64,000 bases of DNA from Hondaea fermentalgiana (lineage: Eukaryota > Sar > Bigyra > Thraustochytrida > Thraustochytriidae), in the NCBI GenBank assembly GCA_014084085.1, contig NPFB01000048.1, positions 1 to 64,000 of the forward strand, read 5' to 3'. Positions within the stretch are counted from its first letter, which is position 1, and each line of letters begins with the position of its first letter. A program made the translations under genes and the position numbers. The notes below the pieces were generated by a model. It was not told where the DNA came from, searched no databases, and saw only the letters and a list, made by a program, of their open reading frames with translations. Of this stretch, positions 26,336 to 38,000 are shown piece by piece.

Positions 26336-29300
26336 GCTGCTGCCGCTGCTGCTGCTGTTACTGCCCGGAGCAGGCCCAGAGCGCCGCGCTCTCGAACCCC
26401 TTGGCGCGGGCGTTGCGCCTCCCATCCCACGGATCGGCACACGCACGACCCTTCGTTTCGAAGATCGCGAAATCTCGCCGCGAAGCTTCATCTCTTGCTG
26501 CGTCCTCTCCGCCGAAGGTTTCTTACTTCGCTGCCTCCGCACGAACCCCGATTCGCCTTCCCCGCTCAGTTTGCTGAAGAGCGTTCCCTTGCGCGAAATC
26601 TCCTCCACTCGACTTGAAGGGTCGTCCATCGCTCCATACTCAGCAAAAACGGTGTCGGAAAACAGACCGACGTAGTCTCTCTCGTCCACAAGCAGAGAGC
26701 TGCGAAGAAAAGAGAGAACCACGGATGGCGTGCGCCACACATCGGTATTACCGTCATTCTCGGCGAGTTTATGGAACTCGTTCGCCGGGTCGATGGCGCT
26801 TTGCATCAGCGACTTGTGGCTTTCATACATGCCTTGTAAATCGCCAGGACAGTTTGCGCGAGGTCTCATCTGGCAGTACACGAAGCGTTCCTCACGTGCC
26901 CATTTGAAAAAGACGCCTTTCGGGTTCAAAAGCGCGTACGCGCTTCGCGCCAGCGAACGTGGAGTAGGATCCGCAGTCACCTCGGGGCGAATCGATACGC
27001 CCAGTATTACACACGATGACGACGCCGAGGCGTTCTTCCGATCCGCCGCTGCCGCTTCCTCGTCCTCTGCGCCCAAGGACTCTGGCAAAGCCACGAGCAT
27101 ATTGACATGATTCTGCAGGTCAGAAGCATAGCGGAGCACATACGCATGCATGGGCTCCGGCTCCCATGCCGCATCCGTGGGCACGTCAAAGTCTTCCACG
27201 ACAGTCAGACCGTCGAGTCCCAGTCGCACCGGCGTGCGGAAAGCTTGGTACCCGTCGTTCGTTTCCACCGGAGCAGAGTACGGTACGACATCCTCACCCA
27301 AAACGAGATCGCTTAAGCTGGTAGGCAGTCCGCGAGACGTCTGCGAAGCAGCATTCAAATACATGATGAGCGCACCCATGCTACGCTTCGTGCTTGGCGG
27401 GCCCTTTTTCAAAATCTCTTCAGCAGCTCGACCCTCGCTGCTCACATTCACAACCTGGTCAAAACTGGCCAAAAGTCTTGCGAATCCCAGGGGAGGCTCC
27501 TTGAGTCCAAACAATTGGGTCCATATGTATGGCACAATAGGGGCCAGGAAAGGATCGTCAAATGATCCTGTGAGCAAGCCTTGCCGCAAAAGCCGCAACG
27601 TTGCTTCCTCAGTCGCAAAAGGCCGCTTCCGCGCCGACAGCGCCGAAGCCAGCGCCAAGCTGGCGTCGGGACTGTGCACGTTGTATAGCGGCGAGTCTTC
27701 AATCTCTCGCTGCAGTCGAGACGTGGTCATAAGAGCCTTGATGTGATCTAACATGGAGCCCATATGGGGCTTGAGACGGGGCGCTACGATAGACATGAGC
27801 TTGGGCACGCCGGCACACGCAGCAAAGACCTCCATGGCCCCGTCGTCGTGCATCCAGCGAGGCGCCTGCCAAGGCTTCTCCTCGTGGTAAAGTTCCACCG
27901 CCTTGGCCACCGTCTCCCGGGATAGTGGCGCAAGCAAAATTTCTTCCGTAGCCCACGTGCTTCGGGCAACCGCTACGTCCAGCATATGCTGCGACGAGCA
28001 AGCCACCGCAGGGAGCAGCGTGGGCCCTTGTTCGCATGCCTCCGCAATGGCCAGCACCATGACATCAAGAGCATCTTGCTGCATTTTCGCCCCGTCCAAG
28101 ATGTCATCCACGCAGAGGATGATCGTTGGTGTCGCGCCGTCTTCGCCTGCCGGTCGCCGCGCCGCAATGTCAGACTTGATGATGCGAATCGCCCCCGCGA
28201 GACTTGGCAAAGAGTCCGTGTAGATTTGTCCAAGAAACTCCGTGAACGGAGACCCCTGACCAAAGTAGCTATGCAAAACCCGAGTGCATAGGGCATCCTC
28301 TGGCGCGGCCTCGGGGTCAGCATCACGAGAATACTCGCCACGAAAGGAAACGGCGACCCCTGTCGCTCGTCTGAACCGGGCAATAAAGCGCCCATGATCA
28401 GCGTCGCCGGCCGCAAGATCTTGCAGAGCAGCCCATTTAAGTTGGCCGTCCATCAGCGGCTTTTGAACATGCTCAGGCTGCATATGCCAAGCTCTGTCGA
28501 TAGCCTGCACCGGTGCAGCAAGGGCTTCCAAGAATCGCGATTTCCCAATCCCCGAGCCGCCCGCGATATTCAGCAAAGGAATCGGAAGTCGAAAGTGTTC
28601 ACCTTCGCCTTGCTTCGCCCAAGGCGATGTCCCGCTGCACCAGGCGCCGAGGCTCTCTGCGATGGATTCCCTCCGATCGAGCAAAGTTGCCATAAATCCT
28701 GGCAAGGCGAGCTGGAGGACCTCATACGGCCGTTCAAAGCGAAGACTTTGTAACTGCATCGGATCCTGTGGGTTAACTTTGCCGAGAGACCAAGACGCAG
28801 GCGTTTGCACAGGATATGCAAGCGTCCGGGATCGCGTCGCGGCTCCAAAAAGGTTGAGCTCTTCGCGACAGTTTTCGAGCTCGTTTTGCAGCGATGCGAA
28901 CCTCGACCGGACTGTTTCTGCCATTTTCTTGGTGCTGGCCAACTCGCGATCGACTAGGGGAAGCATCATACGTACCGCGACCTCTGACATTTCTGCAAGT
29001 CCCGTTCCACTAATATCAGCAGCCCCATTCTGGGCGTCTGCGAGCGACTCCGTGAATAATCCCTTTTTCGAAAGAAAATCTCGTTCTTGCTCGAGTCGCT
29101 CAATCTTACTCGCGAGCGTAGCGTGCTCCATTTGTGCATCGCGGAGCTTGGCGCTTGCCGCATCGGCACGCTCGCGGCTGCGGTCCATCATGGCCACCAT
29201 TGTTTCTGACCGCGTTCGTTCTTTGGCAGTCGCGCCTGGGGTCGGTGGTCTCACGCTCGGCAAAGCTGCACTTGGCAAAGCTGCGCTCCGCGGTGTTCTG

Positions 29301-29533
29301 TCTGTACGGCTGCCAGAGAGCCCGCGTGCCTGCGTCCACTGCCACGAGGCAGCGCCCGCGCGCCAGCAGCTCGCCACACGTTCCTGGGGCCCGGGCCATG
29401 CCGCCCGGGCCCAGACCCTCGCTGGCGAGTCTGCAGACGTCAGGGCCCGCCGCTGCCTCCGTCGGCCGGCCCCTGCGAGGCGGCCTGCGCCCCCTCGGGC
29501 AAACGTCATGCTGCTCCCCGCGCGCAGAGACAC
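26282..29533 (-). CDS. P-loop NTPase of unassigned family (1083 aa)
   Basis: I do not recognise a named family. A probable coiled-coil segment covers about residues 115-240. A Walker A motif GGSGIGKSRFLEAL lies near residue 322 and a Walker B-like TIILCVDDIL near 470, so it is a P-loop NTPase. The single NTPase domain followed by a long alpha-rich C-terminal part recalls STAND proteins and the NTPase parts of protist Crinkler/RHS-type proteins, but this is only a resemblance. The first 111 residues are Arg/Ala/Ser-rich and may be a mitochondrial presequence or UTR; Met112 (29200) is an alternative start. The C-terminus ends in an Arg-rich stretch and a poly-Asn/Ser tract encoded by a trinucleotide repeat, so the extreme end may be length-variable. 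Confidence 0.6.
26291..26340. repeat. GTT trinucleotide repeat (poly-Asn coding)
   Basis: TTG/GTT triplets repeated about 15 times; on the minus strand they encode the poly-Asn tail of the NTPase gene. Confidence 0.9.
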
Positions 29534-30816
29534 CCCGCCTCGCGCAGCTACGTTTGCCCGTCGCAGTCAGTCCATGGGCCTAAACTAAAAACCAACAGCC
29601 ACAGAAGAAGAAGGCGCCTTCGAGTTCATAACAGAGCAAACTTTGCGATGTGTGGACTGCCGGGAGAGATGAGCGCAACAACATTGCGAAGAGCTCGGAA
29701 GGAAAGCGTGCAGTTGCAAGGCCCGTGGACGGCGACGCCTCGAGATCAGCATGACCAAGCTAGACTAGCTGTTAGTGTTTCGATCAGTGCGACGAGGTGC
29801 ATCAGCGTAGAAAATGCAATACGACGTGAGCAGTCGCAAGCTCGCCAATGCACTTTGAAGACGACGCAGCAGCTGCAGCTGCAGCTCCTGGCAGGCAGAC
29901 GGTTCTAACGAATCTCAGACGATGAAATCCCTGAAAAAGGTCAACGACGAGGTCGGCCATGGCAAGAAAGAGGCCGGCAGCAGCCGCAGCCGCAGCCGCA
30001 TCGAGAGAGGCTTGTTCTGCGAATGCTCCTTCGCCATCCATACATCCATCTATCCCTCCGTGGTACTCTACTCTAACCAGCCAGCATTTCGCCCCCGCTT
30101 ACGGGTCCAGTTCCTTTTTTGACAACGTGTAGCGAGACGCTACGTTGGGGCAACCTCCGCAACACCGTGGGCGCTCTCCGCATCCGACGCCGTGTCCGCG
30201 ACGTTCTTTCATAAAGAGCAAGGAGCAAGGCTGCGAGCAAGCAAGCAACAACGAAACAAGCAAGTCGCCAGAGCGACCATGTGACCAATGAGTCGCATGC
30301 ATGCATGCATGCTCCGATTACACGCATGCCCTGGATGCGACCCAGCTCACCCTGTTCACTTCGCCACGGCATGTCGAGTGGCATTCTACCATAGTATACC
30401 TGGCATTTTTGTGTTGTGAGTTGGCTGCGATTGGCTGCTCTGAGGTTGCACCGATCGGTCGATCGCTCGAGCAACCGGGAGGGTTTCTTGCTTCTGCGCA
30501 GCCGCGCTGGCTGCAACAGGGGCGACGAGCGAGCAGCGGCACTAGCAGCTGCAGATCTGGCAGGTCACGAGCTAGGCGTCGACTCCCAGACAAAACCCGA
30601 ACAGCTGAATAGAGCAGAGCGCACCTCCAACTGGAGATCGCAACACCAGAACTCACAGCCAGCCTCGTCATCGATCCGTCGCAGCGGGGTCGAACGAAAC
30701 CAAGCCAAGCCAAGCCAGCCAAAACAAGCCAAAACAAGCTCGGCTGCAAGCCACCAGGCAAGGCAAGGCAAGGCAAGGCAAGGCAAGGCAAGGCAAGGCG
30801 AGGCGAGGCAGCGAGG
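29534..30816. other. Divergent intergenic region
   Basis: About 1.3 kb between the NTPase and PIN-like carrier starts. It contains a GCAT palindromic run near 30296-30312, and a GGCAA pentamer array (30755-30811) immediately before the carrier start. No gene is supported. Confidence 0.55.
30755..30811. repeat. GGCAA/GGCGA pentamer array abutting a start codon
   Basis: About ten tandem AGGCA pentamers end six bases before the ATG of the PIN-like carrier, so they lie in its 5' UTR or core promoter. Confidence 0.9.
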
Positions 30817-32352
30817 ATGACGGATGTCGGGGACCTCATGTGGACGAGCGCCAAAGCTGTGCTGCCAGTCTTCTTCATCATGATCTTGGGCTCGTGGTTC
30901 GTGCACAAAGGACTTTTGGACGCCAAGGCCGCCGGCGCGCTTTCTTGGCTAGCAAAATATCTGTATTCGCCCTCACTCGTATTTGTGCGCCTTGGCAAAA
31001 GTTTCTCGCTTGAAGTCTTTTCCAGGGTCGGCATTCTTATGCCTATGGGTGTCATTGTTTTGATGTTCAACTTCATCATGGGGGTTCTTATGGTCCCTCT
31101 CGCCAAGCCAACTCGGTCCTTTCGAAAATGGTTCATATTCTCCATCACTTTTCAAAATTCGATGGGTCTTCCTCTCATTTTCATCACCGCAGTTTGTGCA
31201 GGCGGCAGAATCCGAAGGCCTGAAACAGAAATTATTGAATACTCTCTCTCAGGCGAGGACCAATTTTATACAGCAACAGAGTGCACAGAAACAGGTGAGC
31301 TGTATCTCGTCATCTACATGGCAATTCCCTACGTGCTTGTCTTCATCGTCGCTGCAGTCCTCAAGTCATCTGGTCGCCAAGCTCCTCTGCCTGCCAAGCC
31401 TGAGGCAACCACCCTCGAGGACTCCTCCAGTGTCAGCGAGCAAGATGCAACGACTGACAGGACCGCGTCTCTCTCTTCTCAGGCCAGAGATCAAGGACCG
31501 GCGTACACTGCGGGCACGTCAAGCTTTGTCGAAGCACAAGAACCGAGCGTCGAACTCGCGCTTCCCGCACCGGGCGATGACCAAGATCAACTCGAGGCTC
31601 AACAACGCAACCCAGCGATCTCGTCAAACGAAGGCAACACAGCAGAGACCTCGTTTTCGATCTCGCAAGCGAACACCAATGCCAAAGCTCAGCCGTTCCA
31701 GTCGGCAGCAAAACCAACAGAGGGCAACCTTACTCCCGAAGACGAGAAGCGAGAACAAGATCAATCATCACCGCCAAGCGGTTTCTCAAAGTGGGGTCGC
31801 ATCATTTACCAGGCCTTTGCTCAGCCTGCTGTAGTAGCTCAAATCTTTGGGCTCATGGTCGGCTCGCTTCCCAAGCTGCAAGAGTTCATGTTTAACACGA
31901 ATTCGGTGGCGGCTCCCTTTGTGAACGTCTTGACTACCATTGCTCCTGGTCTCGTATCCGTGGTGACCCTGGCTCTCTCCTTGATGATTGGCGTGAAAAT
32001 GACCAAGACCAAGTACAGCGATCTTTTGGGCGGCAACGTGGAGAAAACCGGGATTTCCCGCAGGACTCTCTTTGTGCTCATTTTCGGCCGTATGGTCATT
32101 CTCCCTGGAATTCTTTTCCTGGTCCTCTACCTGTGCATCGACCTCTTCCCCAAGGACCAGCTCTTGCTCATGCTTCTCTTTTTCGAGTCCTTTGTCCCCA
32201 CCGCGAACATGTGCGCCATTTGTGCGCCTCCTGAACAGGGTGCCATCCTCAGTCTCGCTATGATTAATCAGTACCTTATCGGAGTCCTCACTATGACAAT
32301 GTGGTGCTTCATCGGGCTCACCATTAGCACCAATGTTGTCTCTGACGTTTGA
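30817..32352 (+). CDS. PIN-like / auxin efflux carrier family membrane transporter (511 aa)
   Basis: Member of the AEC (PIN/PILS-like) secondary transporter family. Hydrophobic helices cluster at residues 1-190 and again from about 330 to the end, separated by a hydrophilic Ser/Gln/Glu-rich loop (about 190-325). This is the usual two-bundle layout with a central cytosolic loop. Typical features are the N-terminal LPVFFIMILGSWFVHKGLL helix, NSMGLPLIF, and the C-terminal FFESFVPTANMCAICAPPEQGA segment. In plants such proteins move auxin at the plasma membrane or ER; the substrate in a protist is unknown. Single exon. Followed on the same strand by COX10. Confidence 0.88.
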   Translation: MTDVGDLMWTSAKAVLPVFFIMILGSWFVHKGLLDAKAAGALSWLAKYLYSPSLVFVRLGKSFSLEVFSRVGILMPMGVIVLMFNFIMGVLMVPLAKPTRSFRKWFIFSITFQNSMGLPLIFITAVCAGGRIRRPETEIIEYSLSGEDQFYTATECTETGELYLVIYMAIPYVLVFIVAAVLKSSGRQAPLPAKPEATTLEDSSSVSEQDATTDRTASLSSQARDQGPAYTAGTSSFVEAQEPSVELALPAPGDDQDQLEAQQRNPAISSNEGNTAETSFSISQANTNAKAQPFQSAAKPTEGNLTPEDEKREQDQSSPPSGFSKWGRIIYQAFAQPAVVAQIFGLMVGSLPKLQEFMFNTNSVAAPFVNVLTTIAPGLVSVVTLALSLMIGVKMTKTKYSDLLGGNVEKTGISRRTLFVLIFGRMVILPGILFLVLYLCIDLFPKDQLLLMLLFFESFVPTANMCAICAPPEQGAILSLAMINQYLIGVLTMTMWCFIGLTISTNVVSDV

Positions 32353-33010
32353 CTCCGATGACAATGACCCTTTGCTATCACACCATATCGGCCTGGCTGA
32401 CGTTGCACAGTAGTACTAGAGCTAGCACAAGCTAAATCTGTAAACTTATCAAATTTCTTCAAGTTATACTACACCACCAGCTGGATACTTTCTTCTTTCT
32501 TCTTTCTTCTTTGACATGTCCAGCCAGTTGTACATCGATCGGTCTATGCCATGAGCTCTGCGCGCCCTCCCGCCATGGCCACAAGGAACGAAGCAACGAA
32601 CCGCAGCACAGGCACCACTTCGCGGTTGTGCACCATCATAGCCACGCGCCCCGCCTTCCTCATCCCCGAGAGAAAACACCGGCCGCCATGGCCACAGCTC
32701 CAGAGACAATCATCTATACGGAGCTGCGCAAGTCCATCAAATGCCATAACCCATAGCGCGCCGCGCCGGCCTCCACTTGCAGCGGCGCGCGCGGCCGCTG
32801 CCACTGCCCCTGCCCCTGGCTGCTGCCACTGCGCTGCTGCGCCGCGAGCAAAGCGGACGCGACTGCGCACGGCAGCGACGCGGCGGGGTCGGCGGCGCGG
32901 CGCGGCGCGGCTGCCCGGACTCGAGCGGGCGCGGAGGGCGACGACGCGCAGCCCGGGAACAGCAGCAGCAGCAGCGGCGGCGGCGGCGGCGGCGGCGAGT
33001 CGTTGCCATC
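32353..33010. other. Intergenic between PIN-like carrier and COX10
   Basis: About 658 bases including TTCTTTC repeats near 32488-32512 and GC-rich triplet repeats just upstream of COX10. The COX10 frame is open for 78 codons upstream but gives only low-complexity Arg/Ala sequence. Confidence 0.5.
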
Positions 33011-34459
33011 ATGGTCATGGCGCGGCTGGTGCAGCGGACGGTGCTGCCGCTGGCGCAGCTGCAGCACGCGGACGGCGCGCTGTGCGGCCTGACGAGGCTG
33101 GCGCCGAGACAGGCCGCGCGCGTGCAGCAGCACAGGGCTGCCGCGAGCAGCTCCCATGCGGCAGCAGCAGCCGCGGCGACAGCAGCGGGCCCCACGAGGC
33201 TGGAGGAGAGGGCCGAGAGGCAGGCGGCGCGCGCCGCTGCAGGCACCAGCTCCCTGCGCGATCTGGGCAAGGTCTATGCACAGCTGAGCAAGGCCCGGCT
33301 GTCCATGCTTGTCGTCCTCTCCGGCACGGCAGGTTTTCTGTTGGCTGGCGCCCCCGTGGCGGTCGACACGCTGGCCGCCCTCACGGTTGGCACGGCCATG
33401 CATGCCAGCGCGGCCAACACCTTTAATCAGGTCTACGAGCGCAAGACCGACGCGCTCATGAAACGCACGTGCGCCAGGCCACTCCCATCAGGCCGTGTGA
33501 GCACCGCGCACGCGGTCGCCTTTGGCCTTGCAAATACAATTGGCGGGACCGTTGTGCTGGGTACCCTGTGCAACCCGCTTACGGCCGTGCTGGGTCTCGG
33601 TAACGTCTTCTTGTACGCAGGCGTCTACACGCCCATGAAGCGCCTCTCTGAGTGGAACACCTGGGTGGGCGCTCTTGTTGGAGGCATCCCACCTCTCATG
33701 GGTTATGCCGCAGCCACAGGCACCATCTTCAGCGTGGAGGCCGCGCTGGTGAGCTCGGCGCTCGTTCTTTGGCAGTTCCCGCACTTTTTTGCTCTCGCTT
33801 ACATGGCCAAGCGGGATTACGCCGCAGGTGGTCACCAGATGGTCCCGTGCAACGATCCCACCGCTGCGCGCACGGCCAGCCTTATTACGCGTTATTCCGT
33901 CGCCATGGCTACGATTCCTCTTGCAAGCTATTCGCTGGGCGTCACGTCGGCCATGTTTCCTCTCGAAAGCATTGCCTTTAACGGAATTCTGTTGCACGCC
34001 GCCTACAAGTTCAACGAGAACCCGAACATGGGCAACGCGCGAAGGGTTTTCCGTATCTCGCTCTGGTATCTGCCGCTCGTCCTCGCGCTCATGGTCTTTC
34101 ACAAAAATGAATGGGCGGATCCCGAAGGACGTGGCTCGTTCGCCCTGGCGCCTTCATGCCCGGTTCATGCGAGCACGAGCTTGGCGCAGAGCGCCTTTGC
34201 TGAGAAGCAGCTCTCCAATGAGGAGATCACCTCGGCCTCGCGAAGCATCACCCTCGAGGGCGCGCTTCGTTGCGCCAAGGCGCAGCTCCGTGATCTCTGT
34301 CTGCATGAGATCATGGTCCCTCCACTCACGCGTTTGCCCTCAGCGACCAAGCCCTCGGCATCTGATGCCGAGCTCCAGGCTGCCTCGGCGACCGAGCCTG
34401 CTGCGTCATCCACGCCTCTTTGCCCCGTTTCTCAGGTGGCTTCAAAGGCTCTGCGCTAA
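33011..34459 (+). CDS. COX10: Mitochondrial protoheme IX farnesyltransferase (COX10)
   Basis: COX10 farnesylates heme b to heme o, the first step of heme a synthesis for cytochrome c oxidase, in the inner mitochondrial membrane. The 482-residue protein has an Ala/Arg/Gln-rich presequence (about 1-85) and a UbiA prenyltransferase core with several membrane helices. The first prenyl-binding motif is NTFNQVYERKTDALMKRTCARPLP, shortened here to its key residues N, E, D and R; then YTPMKR, NTWVGALVGGIPPLMGY and the second loop around FALAYMAKRDYAAGG. These match COX10 rather than other UbiA enzymes. The C-terminal 100 residues are an Ala/Ser-rich extension. The ATG at 33011 starts the presequence. 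Converges on the glycosyltransferase gene. Confidence 0.94.
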   Translation: MVMARLVQRTVLPLAQLQHADGALCGLTRLAPRQAARVQQHRAAASSSHAAAAAAATAAGPTRLEERAERQAARAAAGTSSLRDLGKVYAQLSKARLSMLVVLSGTAGFLLAGAPVAVDTLAALTVGTAMHASAANTFNQVYERKTDALMKRTCARPLPSGRVSTAHAVAFGLANTIGGTVVLGTLCNPLTAVLGLGNVFLYAGVYTPMKRLSEWNTWVGALVGGIPPLMGYAAATGTIFSVEAALVSSALVLWQFPHFFALAYMAKRDYAAGGHQMVPCNDPTAARTASLITRYSVAMATIPLASYSLGVTSAMFPLESIAFNGILLHAAYKFNENPNMGNARRVFRISLWYLPLVLALMVFHKNEWADPEGRGSFALAPSCPVHASTSLAQSAFAEKQLSNEEITSASRSITLEGALRCAKAQLRDLCLHEIMVPPLTRLPSATKPSASDAELQAASATEPAASSTPLCPVSQVASKALR

Positions 34460-34473
34460 ATGTGAAAAAAGAG

Positions 34474-34505
<32 letters not shown>

Positions 34506-35029
34506 GAAAATTTACCGCAAGCTGTCTGCTCGCGTTCAAGAAAAGAAAAGGCTCGTTTCCTTTTCACGGCAAGGGAGCTAGTTCCATTGCTGCGTCAACG
34601 TGCGTTCAGGCAAGCAAGCCAGGATTCCAACTAGCTAGCTAGCTGGCCAGCCTGCTAGCCAGCCAGCCAGCGAAAAAGGCGGAAACCAATTGGGTCACAA
34701 TTTGCCCCTTCCGCAAACACACTCAATAAAACGAAAAAGATGTGATTGTCCTGTGATGTGCGCGAGAATGAAACGCGACCAAGATTCGCTTTTACTAGAA
34801 TTCTCTCTTATGTCGGTCGGATTATCGGAGGGAGGGCGGAGGGCTTCTTGTTTTCAAAACGGTGCAAAGGACACGCGATGAAGGTGGAAATTGTGTAGAA
34901 AAGGGAAGAAGGTAAAATGGCAACGACAAAAACAAAGCTGCAATGAAAATCGAAAATGCAGACTTTTCAAGAAGTTATCTTTGCTCGAATGAACGCGGTC
35001 ATAACGTGAATCGAATATTAACGAGGTGA
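34460..35029. other. Convergent 3' intergenic region with AAC repeat
   Basis: About 570 bases between COX10 and the glycosyltransferase stop. Includes an AAC array (about 34475-34505), CTAG/CCAG-rich repeats near 34630-34670, and a possible AATAAA signal near 34726. No gene is seen. Confidence 0.55.
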
Positions 35030-38000
35030 CTAGATACCGAGCAACCCGCGCAATCGCGAAGCATGGCGACTGTGGCCCCCAGAGGACGCCTCACTTGAAG
35101 CAGTCACCTTTTCATCCTCTTCTTCTTCTTCTTCTTCAGTAATATTACCCTTTGCAAAGGCGTCGAGAACTTCGTCATCGGCCTGGAAGCTCTCCTCGTT
35201 TATGCCCCTTGCCGACGTTCCCATGGCTTTGGCAGTCGATCCAGGCGGAGCCGCCTCGTACGAGAAAACGGGCGCGTCATCCAACAAGCGGCAAACGGTT
35301 TTCGCATTGATAATGACGCCCGCAGGATCGTCCTCCATGGTGCTCTCGATCTCGCGGCCCACACGCTTGGCATTGGCAGGCCACTCGCTATCATCGGCCA
35401 GCGCCTTGTCAATGAGACTCACGCATTGGCTCTTAAACTTGGAAACGTGCACAGGAAAGGGGCCAATGCCGAGATCGTGGCAACGAGACCCCCAAAATCG
35501 CTGATCAAAGAGCATGACGCCGGTGATAATGACCGGGACTCCGGCCATGATCGCCTCGCCTGTTGTGCCGAGGCCGCCATGGGCCACGATGGCATCCATG
35601 AGCGGAAAGAGACGGCCGAATGGAGCCCCCTTATCCACCAGCAGACGACCCTTGGCCGCATAACCTGCTGCCGCGCCTTCCACATCCGAGTCGTTGCCTG
35701 GGTCGCCAACATGGTCACCAATGAGAGCAAAAATGGAAACCTCCTTTTCGCAGCCGGAAATGATCTTGATGGCGATTCGCAAAATATCGAGGCGTTCCAC
35801 AGGCATAGAGGAGAAAGCAAGAACGACGAGCTTGCGCCCATTGTTACGAGCTTGCTCGATGAAGTCGACGTGCTTGGGGTCGAGAGGGGGCACAGTCTTT
35901 CCACGAAGAAAAATGTAATTGGTGAGGATCGACTTGGGCCCCCAATCCGCCGGTCTTCCGCCAAAAGCGAGCGGGCTAATCGGTACCACCAAAGGGACCT
36001 GTTGCATTTGCAAATCGGTCCATGTATTGCTCTGAATGGCCTGGACAAGACTCGCCTTTCCGGTGAACCGACGAATGGGTCGAAGTCCGCGTTTGGTGCG
36101 CATGCTGTTGAGATGGCCGGTGATTGGGTTGTTTTCCATGAGGACCTTCATACTGCTGAACTCCGAATGCTTGCGGTCTTTTCGTCGCGTCTTTTCCGTC
36201 ATGCGATGATACGAGTGTTCATCCAGCGGAACGAGAGGCGGATATTGCGAAGATGGAAGGCAGGTTGGTTGCAAGATGAAGCCCAAAAGAGGAATCTCGA
36301 GTGCCTCGCTGTATGAAATTTGAAATCGTATTTGTGCCGGACAAAGCCAGTGCAAAGAATTGAATAAAGGACGAGCGCAGGAGTTAGTCGTTCGGCCAAA
36401 ACGTGAATGATTGCCGAAAACAGAAGCGAAAATAAGAGAATGGGTTGCGAACATTCGCGTGCACAATACAAAACGTACCTGATAATCATAGCGATGGCCG
36501 CAAGCGTAAAGCCGAACATCAAATAGTCCGGTTTGATTGTTTTGGCCCAATAAAACAAGGCAGGCTCCGAATCAAAGAACTCGCGCTCCGAAAAGGCAAG
36601 CATAATGTGCTGCATCGTGGAAGAGGAGAGATTGATGGCCCATTTGGAGATCCGCGAGTCGACCCGTTTCTGGGTGTCGCCGCCCGAAATGCGAAAGCGA
36701 ATGCACCCGCGCTCGAGACCGAGCGCTTGTTTTTTAATGTAATCCTTGTAACGGAATTCGGAGCAAATCGTGACCATCCAGTTGAATCGGTTTGCAAGCT
36801 CGCGTGCGAGCGCAAGAAAAGGCTGCACATCGCCGCGCGTTCCACGCGTAATGATCATGACGTGCTTGGGGTAGCCTCTTGAAGCGTATGACTCGTTCAC
36901 GGGCATTGGCCAGGAACGTGGAAGAGCAGATTTGTCGACTCCAATCTTGAGCAGCGTTACATTGTCTTCATTTGAGTCCGTTACGACGCGCGAGGCAGAG
37001 TTGTGGATGACGAGATTGCGAAAGGGTCTGCGCACAAGCTCCCCGACGGAGATCTCGGTTCGGCCAATCTCCTCGTTGCCAATAAGTCGGTGCCGAACCA
37101 AGAGGCGAATATCGAGCAAGGCCTCCGATCCAACGTCTTCGAGCACGAGAACCTCGCCCCAAGTGATGCTGTGGTCCATCCGACGGACCATTGGATTGGT
37201 GGAGGCATGACGCGTGGTGTCGCCAATGTAGACCTTGACAATGTAGTGCGTCTCGCGCAAACCGCGCGAGGACTCTGGCGGGTTGGTGAGGGCCATAACG
37301 ATGATTGGCAAATTGAGTCGATCTGAAGGATCTGGCGACGCCTTGCTCGACGCGATGATCTGCGCAGGCGCCTCAATCGCCTGGTCCAAGAGCTTCTTTT
37401 CGGTCGAGCTCACGCGCTGAGACATGCTCCGAGGCGACAGCCGATCGCGACGTTGGCTCGAGCGATTCGACGCAGCATTGGAAGATTGCGCGCCTGTCTG
37501 AAGAAGGCTGCTTTGGGAGCCTTGGCCTTGCTGCAAGAGCATTTTCCGTCGAGTTGCATCGATTCTCAACGAGCCTGCATTTGAGGAAGTTGCGGACTTG
37601 GCGTTGGAGGCCGAGAGTCCACCAATGCTGTCTGTTGACTTCGCTCGGCGACGTAGCATTACACCGTGCGGGGTTCCCAGCTGCTTTTCACGTTCCTGTT
37701 GCAAAAGGTCTTTTCGTACCATGTACTCCTTGGTGAGCGCTCCGCGCTGGGACTTTTCAAAGAGTTCACGGAAGGCTTTCTTTTCCTTGTGCGCCTTGCG
37801 GCCCCGGATCTTGAGGATGCTGTCTTTGCTGCGCTCTGTGGAATAAGTGAGTTTGGCGTCTCGGAGCTTTTTCAGCCATCGCATCTCGCACTGCATCTCG
37901 TCTTTGGTCTGCACACTGTGCGCAACAAATCCCCATTCCTCTCCATATTTGGAAACAGCTTCAACGAGCGCTTCGTCTTCTTGATGATTCCATACTGCTG

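Noticed and set aside
30296..30312. GCATGCATGCATGC palindrome as a regulatory site
   Set aside because: It is a tetranucleotide repeat and is automatically palindromic; no further support.
36199..36550. Two overlapping frames as two separate glycosyltransferase genes or a frameshift
   Set aside because: A canonical GTACGT...ATACAG intron joins them in the right phase and completes the domain, so one two-exon gene is simpler.
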